Shown piece after piece: positions 1 through 9,000 of a DNA stretch of 37,030 bases. Made by a program: the position numbers and the translations under genes. Where the stretch lies: positions 1 to 37,030 of the forward strand of contig JALOOU010000055.1 of the NCBI GenBank assembly GCA_025454255.1, in the 5' to 3' direction. Below the pieces are notes generated by a model. It worked only from the letters and a program-made list of their open reading frames with translations. It was not told the origin of the DNA and ran no database searches. Every line of letters starts with the position of its first letter. Within the stretch, counting starts at the first letter, position 1. This stretch comes from Desulfobacterales bacterium. Its GTDB lineage: Bacteria > Desulfobacterota > Desulfobacteria > Desulfobacterales > SpSt-501.

Positions 1-792
1 GACGATCGCTCCGTGGCGCATCACCAGCGTGCGCGTCGTCAGCAGCCGGATCACGCCGAGGTCGTGCGAGACCACGATCGTGGCCACGTGCAGCTCGCGC
101 TGCAGCGAGCGGATGAGATCCAGCACCCGGGCCTGGACCGATACGTCCAGGCCGGTGGTCACCTCGTCGAGGAGCAGCAGGGCCGGGTAGGTGGAGAGCG
201 CCTTGGCGATCTGCACCCGCTGCTGCATGCCGCCCGAAAAATTGCGCGGCAGCTCGTCCATCCGCCCGATCGGAACCTCGGTGCGCCCGAGCAGCTCGGC
301 CGCGCGCTCACGCATGCGGCCGACCCGCCGCCAGCCCGCCATCAGCAGCCGCTCGGCAATGTTGCCGCCGGCGGTCACCTTCAGGCGCAACCCCAGCAGG
401 GCGTTCTGGTAGACGATGCCCATCAATCCGTTTCGGACTTGACGCTTCCGATGCGGCCCCAGGTCAAAAAGATTCTGGCTCGGGTCCAGCCCCGGAACGG
501 CGGACCCGGCCGCGCCGTTGAGGCGCAGGCGAAACTGGCCGGCCGTAGGCTCGATGTCGAAATGCAACAGGCGCACCACCGTGCTCTTGCCCGAGCCGCT
601 CTCCCCCACGATGCCCAACACCTCGTCGGCCTGCAGGTGGAAGGAGACCTCTCGGCAGCCGACGACCGTCCCGCAGCGGGGGCACTGGTTGGTCTCCTGG
701 TCCGGTCCGGTAAGCTGAAGACAATCGGCACACCCCCGGCCGAAGAAGCGCGTCAGGCCGCGGACCTGAACCATGGGCTGCGATTCAGTCAT
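1..792 (-). CDS. phnK: C-P lyase complex ATP-binding subunit PhnK (3' end outside window)
   Basis: ABC-type ATPase of the carbon-phosphorus lyase complex, which binds the PhnGHIJ core. The frame is open for 264 codons and runs off the left edge. Visible parts are Walker A GESGSGKST (residues 63-71), a Q-loop region with VYQNALLGLRL, the signature FSGGMQQR, Walker B LLLLDE and the H-loop VVSHDLGV. These match PhnK closely, including the LGLRLKV...GGNIAERL stretch. The start ATG overlaps the phnJ stop as ATGA, which implies translational coupling. Unlike E. coli PhnK, residues 20-46 form a cysteine-rich insertion (C21, C24, C37, C40, C46), probably a zinc ribbon placed before the P-loop. The rest of the phn operon (phnL, phnM and others) is expected to the left of the window. 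Confidence 0.93.
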   Translation of the reverse strand, partial: MTESQPMVQVRGLTRFFGRGCADCLQLTGPDQETNQCPRCGTVVGCREVSFHLQADEVLGIVGESGSGKSTVVRLLHFDIEPTAGQFRLRLNGAAGSAVPGLDPSQNLFDLGPHRKRQVRNGLMGIVYQNALLGLRLKVTAGGNIAERLLMAGWRRVGRMRERAAELLGRTEVPIGRMDELPRNFSGGMQQRVQIAKALSTYPALLLLDEVTTGLDVSVQARVLDLIRSLQRELHVATIVVSHDLGVIRLLTTRTLVMRHGAIV

Positions 793-1730
793 GGCGTCCG
801 GCCCCCGTCGGCCGGCCGATGCGTCAGCCCGCCGCCCGCCTTGCGGGTTTTCTGGCAGAAAGCGGAGTCCGAACAGGCATACCGGCGTCGGCCGGCGGCC
901 TCCGCGATGATTTCGTCCAGAAAGCTCTGCGTCGAGCCGCAGTGCATGCAGCGGCGGCCGGCAAACGACTCGGTCCGGAAGCCGAAATCCTCGAACTCCA
1001 GCGGCTCGACGAGCGTGTGCGGGGGCAGCGCGTAGATGCGCTTCTCCCGCCCGGCGCAAAAGAGCATCAGGGCCGGGTTGCGGTTCAGCCGGGCCACATC
1101 CCACCGCGGGATGGGGCTGGGATCCATCAGGTGGCGGCGGTTCACGAGCACCGGGTAGCGGGCCCCGATGGTGATCTCGCCGTAGGTCACGATGTCTTCG
1201 TACAGGTAGAGCCACATGCGGCTGTAATCGGCCTCGGCGTGCATGCGGCGGGTCTCCACCTCCGAAGGCTCCACCAAACGCAGCGGCTCCGGAATGGGCA
1301 CCTGGAAAACAAGGATCTGGTGGGGCCGCAGCGGCTCCTCGGGGACCCGGTGGCGGGTCTGGATCAGCGTCGCCGCCGGCGTGTCGGTGGTGGTCCGCAC
1401 GCCTGTGACCCGCGTGACGAATCGTCGGATGCTAACGGCATTGACGCTGTCGTCCGCGCCCTGGTCGATCACTTTGAGCACGTCCTCAGGCCCGATCAGC
1501 GCAAGGGTCAGCTGCAGGCCGCCCGTTCCCCAGCCGCGCGCAATCGGCATCTCCCGGGAGCCGAAGGGCACCTGGCAGCCGGGGATGGCCACCGCCTTCA
1601 ACATCCGGCGGCGGATTTCACGTTTGGCCCCCTCGTCCAGAAAGGCGAACGAAGTGCGGCCGTGGCCCGGCGCGCAGGACGCGCGCCAGTCGGCGGGAGG
1701 GGCCGGAGTCGGGTGGACGACCGTGCTCAT
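789..1730 (-). CDS. phnJ: alpha-D-ribose 1-methylphosphonate 5-phosphate C-P lyase PhnJ
   Basis: Radical-SAM enzyme that cleaves the C-P bond and releases alkane from the ribosylated phosphonate. The product is 313 aa (E. coli 281). The iron-sulfur/catalytic cysteines follow the exact PhnJ spacing C-x2-C-x21-C-x5-C near the C-terminus (CMHC ... CSDSAFC). The glycyl-radical glycine of E. coli (Gly32) corresponds to G51 in AIPGCQVPFGSREMP. Long identical blocks such as VIDQGADDSVNAVSIR and GAGREKRIYA-like CAGREKRIYA support the call. The frame is open up to 1994, but ATG 1730 overlaps the phnI stop (ATGA) and gives the expected N-terminus. The N-terminal 20 residues are longer than in E. coli. 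Because the enzyme consumes SAM, the metK-like gene at 10445-11623 is of interest. Confidence 0.97.
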   Translation of the reverse strand: MSTVVHPTPAPPADWRASCAPGHGRTSFAFLDEGAKREIRRRMLKAVAIPGCQVPFGSREMPIARGWGTGGLQLTLALIGPEDVLKVIDQGADDSVNAVSIRRFVTRVTGVRTTTDTPAATLIQTRHRVPEEPLRPHQILVFQVPIPEPLRLVEPSEVETRRMHAEADYSRMWLYLYEDIVTYGEITIGARYPVLVNRRHLMDPSPIPRWDVARLNRNPALMLFCAGREKRIYALPPHTLVEPLEFEDFGFRTESFAGRRCMHCGSTQSFLDEIIAEAAGRRRYACSDSAFCQKTRKAGGGLTHRPADGGRTP

Positions 1731-2854
1731 GAGGTACTCTTTTCCGGTTCGCGCCCGCCGGCCGTGCCGGGCGGCGGACTTGCGGCGCGCAGGTGCCGCA
1801 GACGGTCCAGATCGGACTGAAACGTCACGTAGTGCGGCAGCTTGTAGTGGTTGCAGAACCCCATGGACTCGATTCCGTCCACATGGGTCAGCACGAATTC
1901 CTGGTCTTCCGAGGGCGCCTCGGGCTCGGCGGCGCCCATGGCGCGATCGAGCACGGCCATGGCGATGGCCTTGGTCTCGTTGTGGCCGAAGCACACGCCA
2001 TAGCCCAGCGTGAAGCGCGGCTCCCCGTCGCTGAGGTCCAGGCGCGCGATGACCTCAGCCTCGGTCACCTTTATTTCGCCGACCCGCACCGGCGCCCCGC
2101 TGACCGGGTGTTTCATGGCCAGCGGCAGGTAGCCGACCCGCAGCTCTCCGATCACCGGATGGACCGATCCGTAGCCGCGCATGTTGGAATAGGCCAGCGC
2201 CAGGAGCCCGCCGGTCTCCCCGCGCGCCAAGGTCTGCAGCTGGGCGCTGCGGGGGGCTGGAAACGAGAGGGCCTGCCGAGTGATATCAAACGCGGGGGCG
2301 GCGGCATCCGCCGGCGCAGCGCGCGCCACCAGAAGCCCCTCGCGCCGCAGCGTTTCGACCACCTTGGGAAAGCTCTCCGGAAGCGGTTCGAGGTCCGCAA
2401 CCGCCTGATGCAGCTGCCGGATGGCGCGCGCGTTGCCCTGGGCGGACTCTTGTTCGAGGTCGAAATTAAGCAGCCGCAGGGTGTAATCCGCGGTGGGGCC
2501 GAGGATCTGGCCGCCGGGGATCTCCTTGAAGGCGGCCGAAATCCGCCGCACGATCCGCATCTGTTCCGTCGCGGCCGGCTCGGCGTAGCCGATGCGCGGC
2601 AGGGTGGTGCGGTAGGAGCGCAGGATGAACGCCGCTTCAAAAGTGTCGCCGGCGGCCTGCTTGAAGGCCAGTGCCGCAAGGTCCGGGGCATAGAGGGAGC
2701 CCTCGCCCATGACGCGGTCCACCGCCAGATAGAGCTGCTCACGGATCTGGCGCGGGTTCAGCAGCTCGGATGCGCCGCCGGCGCGCTCCATCAACAGCAG
2801 GGTTTCGGCGTTCGCAATCGCCTGCTCGCCGCCGCGGACCGCCACGTATCCCAT
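1727..2854 (-). CDS. phnI: C-P lyase subunit PhnI
   Basis: PhnI is the nucleosidase-type core subunit of C-P lyase. With PhnG, H and L it attaches the phosphonate to ribose from ATP. The product is 375 aa (E. coli 354) and starts MGYVAVRGGE as is typical for the family. Internal blocks GYGSVHPVIGELRVGYLP, GYGVCFGHNETKAIAMAVLD and the C-terminal FCNHYKLPHYVTFQSDLDR region are characteristic. A good ribosome site (GAGGTGA) lies 5 nt before the ATG. The gene begins 4 nt after the phnH stop and overlaps phnJ by 4 nt, so it is an internal gene of one operon. Confidence 0.97.
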   Translation of the reverse strand: MGYVAVRGGEQAIANAETLLLMERAGGASELLNPRQIREQLYLAVDRVMGEGSLYAPDLAALAFKQAAGDTFEAAFILRSYRTTLPRIGYAEPAATEQMRIVRRISAAFKEIPGGQILGPTADYTLRLLNFDLEQESAQGNARAIRQLHQAVADLEPLPESFPKVVETLRREGLLVARAAPADAAAPAFDITRQALSFPAPRSAQLQTLARGETGGLLALAYSNMRGYGSVHPVIGELRVGYLPLAMKHPVSGAPVRVGEIKVTEAEVIARLDLSDGEPRFTLGYGVCFGHNETKAIAMAVLDRAMGAAEPEAPSEDQEFVLTHVDGIESMGFCNHYKLPHYVTFQSDLDRLRHLRAASPPPGTAGGREPEKSTS

Positions 2855-2858
2855 GCAG

Positions 2859-3458
2859 TCACCTCAACCGGATGCGGGTCGATCGAGGCAGGGCCATCAG
2901 CTCCCCGTTCGGCCGCACGAAAAGGGCATCGATCCCAAGGGGGTAGTCGGCATTGGCCGTCTGCAGCGCCTGCAGCTCCGCGGCCGGGATCTCCCGCATG
3001 GCGGGGGCAATGCCGTCTTCTTCGGGGATCCCCGGGCCGCTCAGCCGAATGCGAAAGTGACCGGGATCACGGGCCGCTTGAGCATCGAGGCTGTACACCA
3101 GCGTGGCCCCTGCATCGGGGTAGTCGATGCTGCCCCGCCGGGCCGCCCCGGCCGCCCCGTGGCCGTCGGGGCCGGCGACGAAGACGAAATCCGCCTCGGG
3201 CAGACCGGCCTTGCGGGCGCCGGTGGCAGCGGCAACCGCCGCGGCGAAGGATTCGGTCGATTCGCGGCCGACCGTGCTGAACCCGACCTCGTGATCCAGC
3301 AGGCATTGGGCCACCGCCAGGGCGGCGGCATGGGCGCCAAACGGCTGGAGCGCCTCCAGCCGGAAAAGCCGGCCAGGCCGGGACATGGCCTGGAGCAGAA
3401 CCCGGAAGTTGCGCTGGTCGCGGATGATTCTGTTGCTCGGAGGCATTCGTGTTGGCAT
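2859..3458 (-). CDS. phnH: C-P lyase subunit PhnH
   Basis: Core subunit of the C-P lyase complex, forming the PhnG2H2I2J2 assembly. The product is 199 aa (E. coli 194). The N-terminus contains NFRVLLQAMSRPG, the usual PhnH opening (xxFRxxLxAMxxPG). The C-terminal half has RLSGPGI followed by YPLGIDALFV, also typical. The start lies 5 nt after the phnG stop. A second in-frame ATG four codons downstream (3446) is possible. Confidence 0.93.
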   Translation of the reverse strand: MPTRMPPSNRIIRDQRNFRVLLQAMSRPGRLFRLEALQPFGAHAAALAVAQCLLDHEVGFSTVGRESTESFAAAVAAATGARKAGLPEADFVFVAGPDGHGAAGAARRGSIDYPDAGATLVYSLDAQAARDPGHFRIRLSGPGIPEEDGIAPAMREIPAAELQALQTANADYPLGIDALFVRPNGELMALPRSTRIRLR

Positions 3459-3463
3459 CAGGG

Positions 3464-3967
3464 CTATCCCAGCGAGCCGAAGTCGACCCGCTCCTTTTTC
3501 ATGGACTCAAACTCCACCCGCGTGGCGGCTGCCAGCTTCGCCGCCAGCGCCTTGCGCTCGCAGGCCTCCCGCGACCATGCGGAGGCGGTCCGGACCAGGT
3601 TCTTCAGCAAATCGCTGCGGCCGGCGGCCAGAGCGGCATCCACCGCCGCCAGCAGCAGGGCCTTTTCCGGCTCCTCGCCGATGATCGCCCCGTGACCGGT
3701 CCGGCCTGCGCAGCCGACTGCGGCGGTGGTCGCCAGCACCTCGCCGAGAAAAAACTCGGTGCCGAAGGGATCGCGCACGGGACACATAAGAAGCCCCGGC
3801 AGCGGGGCCCGGCTGATTGTAAATTCCCCGCACGCCCACAGATCGTCCAGCACGGGGGCGAGCCGGTCGCGCTCGAACGCGGGCAGCACCTCGATCAGAA
3901 GGCGGTTCAGGGCGGCCGCGTCGAACGGGGGCTCAGGCGTATTTTTCGAGGAAGCGGTCGACGTCAT
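3464..3967 (-). CDS. phnG: C-P lyase subunit PhnG
   Basis: Smallest core subunit of C-P lyase. The product is 167 aa (E. coli about 150). Recognisable parts are the central GEFTISRAPLPGLLMCPVRDPFGTEFFLGEVL-type block and the following GHGAIIGEEPEKALLLA with a helical, alanine-rich C-terminus. The ATG at 3967 is preceded by GAGG at a normal distance. It overlaps the 3' end of the upstream transferase gene by 35 bp in a different frame, so the two are translationally coupled. Position before phnH supports the assignment. Confidence 0.93.
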   Translation of the reverse strand: MTSTASSKNTPEPPFDAAALNRLLIEVLPAFERDRLAPVLDDLWACGEFTISRAPLPGLLMCPVRDPFGTEFFLGEVLATTAAVGCAGRTGHGAIIGEEPEKALLLAAVDAALAAGRSDLLKNLVRTASAWSREACERKALAAKLAAATRVEFESMKKERVDFGSLG

Positions 3968-4562
3968 TCAAATCCTCAAATCGCTGCTCCAGCATAGTAC
4001 GATCCCACTCCCACCAGGCCACGGAGAGCAGCCCGGCAACCACATCGGCGGGAAAGCGCATGCGAATCGGCCTCGCCGGGACCCCGGCGACGACTTGGTA
4101 GGGCTGCACCTCTTTGGTCACCACGGCCCCGGCGCCGACCACGGCGCCCGTGCCGATCGTGACCCCGGCCATGACCATGGCGCTGGTGCCGATCCAAACA
4201 TCGTGCCCGATCCGGCATCTGCGGCTGCGGCGCCAGTTGAAAACGCCCTCGTCGTCCGCGCTGCCGAAGCCGTAGCGGCGGGGGCGGTAGGTGCAGTGGT
4301 GCTGGGTAACCCGCTGCATGGGGTGGTCGCCGGGGTTGATGACCGCATGCGAGGCGATCGAACAAAACCGGCCGATCTCCGTATAAATGACCGCGCCGTC
4401 CGTGCCGGCCAGATAGCTGTAGTCGTCTATCCGCGATTCCAAAACCGTCCAGTTCGGCCCGATATCCGTAAAGGCGCCGATCTCCGATTCGACCACCGTG
4501 GCGGAGGGATCGATCCGGGGCGCCGCTGTGCAGTCCAAGCTTGGTTGGATCGCGCGTGCCAT
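3933..4562 (-). CDS. phosphonate-operon hexapeptide-repeat acyltransferase
   Basis: Left-handed beta-helix acyltransferase (209 aa) of the kind repeatedly found in phn operons (the 'phosphonate metabolism protein, transferase hexapeptide repeat' family). Repeats of the [LIV]-G-x4 type run from about residue 15 to 165, for example IGAFTDIGPNWTV, IGRFCSIASHAVI, IGHDVWIGTSAMV and IGTGAVVGAGAVV, ending in the usual VAGVPARPIR cap. Its substrate is not established; acetylation of a phosphonate or its ribosyl intermediate is a guess from context. It is the first gene of the phn operon. AAGGAG precedes the ATG, and the tandem 11-bp sites at 4592-4641 lie directly upstream. Confidence 0.9.
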   Translation of the reverse strand: MARAIQPSLDCTAAPRIDPSATVVESEIGAFTDIGPNWTVLESRIDDYSYLAGTDGAVIYTEIGRFCSIASHAVINPGDHPMQRVTQHHCTYRPRRYGFGSADDEGVFNWRRSRRCRIGHDVWIGTSAMVMAGVTIGTGAVVGAGAVVTKEVQPYQVVAGVPARPIRMRFPADVVAGLLSVAWWEWDRTMLEQRFEDLNDVDRFLEKYA

Positions 4563-4591
4563 GGCGCTCCTTTCCTGCGAAGAGGGGAGCC

Positions 4592-4641
4592 TGACAGGCG
4601 CGGATGAGATTCCGATGAGAGGAGGGTTAGAAAATCAATAG
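4592..4641 (-). promoter_or_regulatory. Pho-box-like tandem repeat upstream of the phn operon (five 11-bp units)
   Basis: On the minus strand the hexamers CTATTG, CTAACC, CTCATC, CTCATC and CTGTCA occur exactly every 11 bp (plus-strand left ends 4636, 4625, 4614, 4603, 4592). This is the phasing of a PhoB box, and the last unit resembles the E. coli CTGTCAT half-site. The array sits between a gene end (4653) and the start of the phn operon (4562). No convincing -10 is found at the usual offset; CAGGCT at 4588-4593 is the best candidate. Function is inferred. Confidence 0.6.
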
Positions 4642-4652
4642 CGGCCGGGGGG

Positions 4653-4880
4653 CTACTGGACTTTGATCTTGGTCGCCCGCCGGCGCGCCCTGGGGCGGCT
4701 GCGCTTTTCGAGGGTCTCGACCCACTGGTCCACGACGATGCGCACGGCCTTCAGAAGCTGCAGCGCGCAGAGCGCCAGCTGCTCGCCGGTTTCGGTCCGC
4801 GGGGCGGATGCGCCCCACTGGCTGAAAAAACGCCCCACGGGGCACTCCGGGGAGGGGCAGGTGGATCTGGCTTTGCTCAT
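4653..4880 (-). CDS. small basic protein translationally coupled to ArsA-type ATPase
   Basis: Not a family I recognise. It is 75 aa, with an N-terminal CPSPECP motif, a central amphipathic/hydrophobic helix (ALCALQLLKAVRIVVDQWVE) and a strongly basic tail (RSRPRARRRATK). Its ATG at 4880 overlaps the stop of the ArsA gene as ATGA. The same coupling is used twice more in this cluster, which argues that it is real. An alternative 89-aa frame (4627-4896) has low-complexity Arg/Pro/Gly content and is probably a shadow. It is the last gene of the ATPase1-arsA unit. The C-x4-C pair could bind metal, which is speculative. Confidence 0.65.
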   Translation of the reverse strand: MSKARSTCPSPECPVGRFFSQWGASAPRTETGEQLALCALQLLKAVRIVVDQWVETLEKRSRPRARRRATKIKVQ

Positions 4881-6067
4881 GAGTCGATTCCTCCAAAGAG
4901 GATGTTCAGGTAAGGGGGGTCGACGCGCGCTGCAACCGTTTTCACGGAGACCAGGGGCTTGGGCAGCAGGATGTGCCGTTTGTAGCTGCCGATGCGCAGG
5001 ATCAGCTCGTCGGACACTTTGCTCAAATCGATGCTCTCCTTGACCACGAAGGGCAGCTTCAACTGCAGGCGATAGCGTCCATTCTCCTTGGTCAGCCGAT
5101 AGGGCTCCTCCTCGAAGAAGCGCTCCAGCGGGTTGCGCTCCGCGTAGAGTTCGGCCGCCAGGGCCGCGAGCCTCTCGGATCCGAGGATCTCCCCCTTGAA
5201 AAGGTTCACCGGGAGGACCGGCACGGGGTGGAAATAGCCCCGGGCAAGATCGGCGTAGCGGCCCTGGGAGGTGAGCCAGTCGCTGAAGAACTCCTCCCGA
5301 ATCCCGGAGGGCAGCAAGCGGTTCAGGATTACCGCGTCGATGCTCATCCGGTACAGATAAAAATACATGAACGCCCGCTGGGTCTCCTTGATCACCACCT
5401 TCTCGGGATTGGTGACCAGCCGCACCGTGGTGACCGCCGGGTCGGACAGGATGCGGTCCACTCCTTCCAGCCGGCTGAAGAGGCGCTCCAGCGCATTAAA
5501 GTAGTCCTCCCCCGGCAGGGGGACGTCGGTCAGCCGCTTGGCCAAGGGGCGTGCGCAGCGCACGATGGTGCGCTCGAGCTTGAAGAGTTTTTTCATGTAC
5601 CACTCGAGGGTGGTGGGAATGCTGATGAAGCGCAGGGACTCGCCGGTGGGAGCACAGTCGAGCAGCAGGGCGTCGAAGCGGCGCTGGCGCACGTACTGGT
5701 TGATGTAGAGCAGCAGGCTGACCTCCTCCATGCCGGGCAGGACCGCCAGCTCCTCGGCCAAGACCTCGTTCAGACCGGTCGTGTTCAAAAGGCCGGCGAG
5801 ATAGTGGTGGATGTCGCCCCAGTTGCGGTTGATCTCCTCCTGGATATCGAGCTCCTGAATCCACAGGTTGGGATGCACCTTGACGGGCCTGCCCCGCCCC
5901 TGGTCCAGCAGGCCTCGGTCAAGGTCGAAGATGTCCGCCAGGCTGTGGGCCACATCCAGGGACATGATCAGGGTTCGGCAGCCCTGATCGGCCGCACGGA
6001 CCCCGGTCGCGGCCGCCACTGAGGTTTTGCCGACCCCGCCCTTGCCCGCAAAAAAGATGATTCTCAT
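4877..6067 (-). CDS. ArsA/GET3-family ATPase with C-terminal HSP20-like domain
   Basis: Cytoplasmic anion-pump/tail-anchor type ATPase (396 aa). Residues 8-15 form the deviant Walker A GKGGVGKT. MSLDVAHSLADIFD and DCAPTGESLRFISIP are the family's switch regions. The last 80 residues (YRLQLKLPFVVKESIDLS... then LILRIGSYKRHILLP) look like the ArsA HSP20-like domain. I see no clear metalloid-binding cysteine set, so arsenite export is not supported, and there is no arsB beside it. The frame is open to 6235, but ATG 6067 begins MRIIFFAGKGG and overlaps the upstream P-type ATPase stop (ATGA). Coupling suggests it acts with that ATPase or chaperones a membrane client. Confidence 0.88.
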   Translation of the reverse strand: MRIIFFAGKGGVGKTSVAAATGVRAADQGCRTLIMSLDVAHSLADIFDLDRGLLDQGRGRPVKVHPNLWIQELDIQEEINRNWGDIHHYLAGLLNTTGLNEVLAEELAVLPGMEEVSLLLYINQYVRQRRFDALLLDCAPTGESLRFISIPTTLEWYMKKLFKLERTIVRCARPLAKRLTDVPLPGEDYFNALERLFSRLEGVDRILSDPAVTTVRLVTNPEKVVIKETQRAFMYFYLYRMSIDAVILNRLLPSGIREEFFSDWLTSQGRYADLARGYFHPVPVLPVNLFKGEILGSERLAALAAELYAERNPLERFFEEEPYRLTKENGRYRLQLKLPFVVKESIDLSKVSDELILRIGSYKRHILLPKPLVSVKTVAARVDPPYLNILFGGIDS

Positions 6068-9000
6068 TGAACGGCTCTCGAATGGGGCAGTTCCGTTCCG
6101 GGGCCACCCCGTGCCAGCAGCTGCCGGGCCAGCCACCCGCCCCCGGCCAAGGCCAGAAGATCCAGCATACCGCCGCCGGTCAGTGCAAACATCAGCAGCG
6201 GCGCAGCGGCCGCCCCCCAGAGCACCGGCGACCACCGCCGCGCGGCACCCGGCCGGCGTCCGGCCGGATTCTCCCCGAGAGCCAGCGTCAACTGGTTGAG
6301 TCCCACGCTGGCCCGGAAGAGGTCTTGCGCGGGCGCACCGCCGCCGTAGCGGCTGAACGCGTAGGCGCCGACCAGGCTAGAGGCGGCCATAACGGCCGCC
6401 GCGTCGGACAGCGAGCCGCTGATCTGCCCGCGGCCGATCACTGCCGTGCCTGCTTCCGGCAACCCGCCGACCTCATGGTCGTCGCCGGGGTCGACCGCAA
6501 GCGCCAGGGCCGCCGTATTGGCCCACACCGGCTGCAGCGGGTGCATACCCCCGGCCACGGCGCTTTTCGCGAGGGCGGCGGCGGCGAGGTCGACGTAGGT
6601 GGCGCCCGACAGAAACCTCAGGCTCTTGCGCATGTTCCCGTAAAACCGGCGGCCGCCTTGAATCGCGGCGCAGACCCCGCCGAGATCGTCGTTTTCCAGA
6701 ATCAGGTCGGCCGCCTTGCACGCCATGTCGGCGCCTTTCCGGCCCATGGCGATGCCCACATCCGCCACCTTGAGCGCCAGGACGTCGTTGAATCCGTCCC
6801 CGACCATGACGACGCTCAAACCGGCGCTCTGGTAGGCCTGGATGATTTGAAGCTTCTGCGCGGGGGTCAGCCGCGCGAACACGTGCGTGCGGGTGACGAT
6901 GCCGCTCATGCCGGAGAGCGCCACCCCGCGGAGTTCCGCGGCATCCAGGATCCTCAACGGCTCCGATCCGCTCAGCCCGAGCTGCGCGCCGATGTGCTGC
7001 GCGGTCAGGCCCTGGTCGCCGGTGAGCACGGCGGTCCGGATTCCGGAGCGGTGCAGCGTTTGCACCAGCTCCCGCGCTTCGCTGCGCACCGGGTCGGCCA
7101 GCCCCACCAGGCCGGCCCACACCAGGTTCGTGCCGTCCGTGTAGCGGCCCTCCTCGGTGCCCGCCCGCCCCCAGCCGAAGGCGAGCCCCAGCACCCGGAG
7201 ACCCTGGCCGGCCATACGAAAGTTTTCGGCCTCGATCCGTGCACGCGCGTCATCCGACAGAGGGTGCGTTTCTCCCCCCTGCCGGCAGTGGCGGCAGAGT
7301 TCCAGGACGTCGAAGGGGGCGCCCTTGATTGCGGTCAGCTCCTGGTCCTCGCTCCACTGGTGCACCGTCACCATGTAGGGGTGGTTTTCGGTGCGGTGGA
7401 AAATCTCCACGATGGGGTGCTCGCCCCGAAAGCGCGTGGAGTTGATCCCATTTTCTTCGGCGAAGTGAATCAGGGCTTTTTCGGTGGAGGAGCCCTCCAG
7501 GGACTGGGCTCCTTCGTGGATCATGAAGGCCTCGTTGCAGAGCACCCCCAGGCGGATGAGCCAATCGAGGTCCCCGCCCGCAGCCGACGGATGCGGGCCG
7601 ACGGCGGATCGCCCCCCGGCTGCGGCCGGGTCGACCCGGTCCCATCCGGCGCATAGGCCCGTCACGCTCATTTCGTTCAGGGTGAGGGTGCCGGTCTTGT
7701 CGAAGCAAACGATCTGGGTCGATGCCAGGTTGCCGAGGGCCCGCAGCCGGCGCACGAGGATTCGGCGGCGACCGAGGTCGCGATGGCCGAAGGCCAGGGC
7801 GCTGGCGCTGAGGGTCGAGAGCCCGGAGGGGATCGCGCCGGCCACGAGCGACAGGGCCTCTCTGAGCGCCGCGAAGAGCCCCTGGCCGCGCAGCAGTGAA
7901 AAGAGGCCGAACACCCCGCCCACTCCCATGCCCGCCATCAGGAAATGCCGGATCAGCCAGCGCATGTCCCGGGCGACTGCGGCCTCGGGCGGAAACACCG
8001 CCCCCAGGAAAACCTGCAGGCGGCCCAGGACGGTGTCGGTCCCGGTCGCAACCACCACGGCCCGGCCGGACCCCTCCACCACGAGGGTCCCGCGGTAGAC
8101 CATGTTGGAACGCTGGCTGAATAAGGGGTCGGGGTCGGCCGGAACCGCTGCCGATTTGAAGACCGGGATGCTCTCGCCGGTGAGGGCCGCTTCATCCACC
8201 GCGAGATGATCGGCTGCGACCAGGCGGGCGTCGGCGGGGATGCGCGAGCCGACCTGCAGATCCAGGATATCGCCGGGGACGAGCTCACCGAAGCCGATCT
8301 CAAACACCTTTCCGGTGCGGCAGACCCGGGCTTTCAGGTCGATGGCCGCTCGGACCTCGTCGAGCATGCGTTCGGCCCGGTTTTCGGCCACGCTCGATGC
8401 CAGGGCGTTGAAGAGGGCGATCGCCAGGGCCACCAGCCCCTCGGCCACGCCGCCGACCAGAATCGACAGAGCGGCGGCGGCGGCCACCAGAAAAACCGGC
8501 AATTCGGAGACCTGCCCTTTGAGGATGGCCGCAAAGGACCTGCCCGCCGTTGCCGGGAGCAGGTTGGCGCCGTGAAGGCGGTGGCGAAGCCCAGCTTCGC
8601 GCCGGGAAAGTCCGGAACGGGGCGAAACGTTGAAAACGCGAAGCACCTCGCCGGCTTTCATCCGGTGCCACGGCTGCGGGGATCCCTCCTCGCGCAGGGC
8701 CGGCGGCGGCGGGGGGCGTTGGGGCGCAGCCGGTCGCCCTTTCCGCCGCTGTTCGGGTTCCACCAACGCCCGGGCAATTAAGGCGCGCACCTCGGCCAGG
8801 GGCTGCGCGGGCCCGAATCGGACCAGGACGCTGCCCGTTGTCGGGCTGACGGCGACGTGGTGAACTCCCACCGCTGCCCGCAGGGCCTGATCGAGCAGGT
8901 TGGCCCGCTCGCGGTCCCGGCGGAGTTGCGGGATTCGGAACCGGGCCCGACCGGGCAGCGAATGAATCAGCTCCAGCATGGCGTGCGGCGCCTCCGTAGC

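Noticed and set aside
1793-3280. Long plus-strand open frame (495 codons) opposite phnI/phnH; similar long frames at 12238-14163 and 6067-7656
   Set aside because: These are antisense shadows produced by high GC and codon bias of well-identified minus-strand genes; the translations are Arg/Gly/Pro/His-rich with no recognisable domain.
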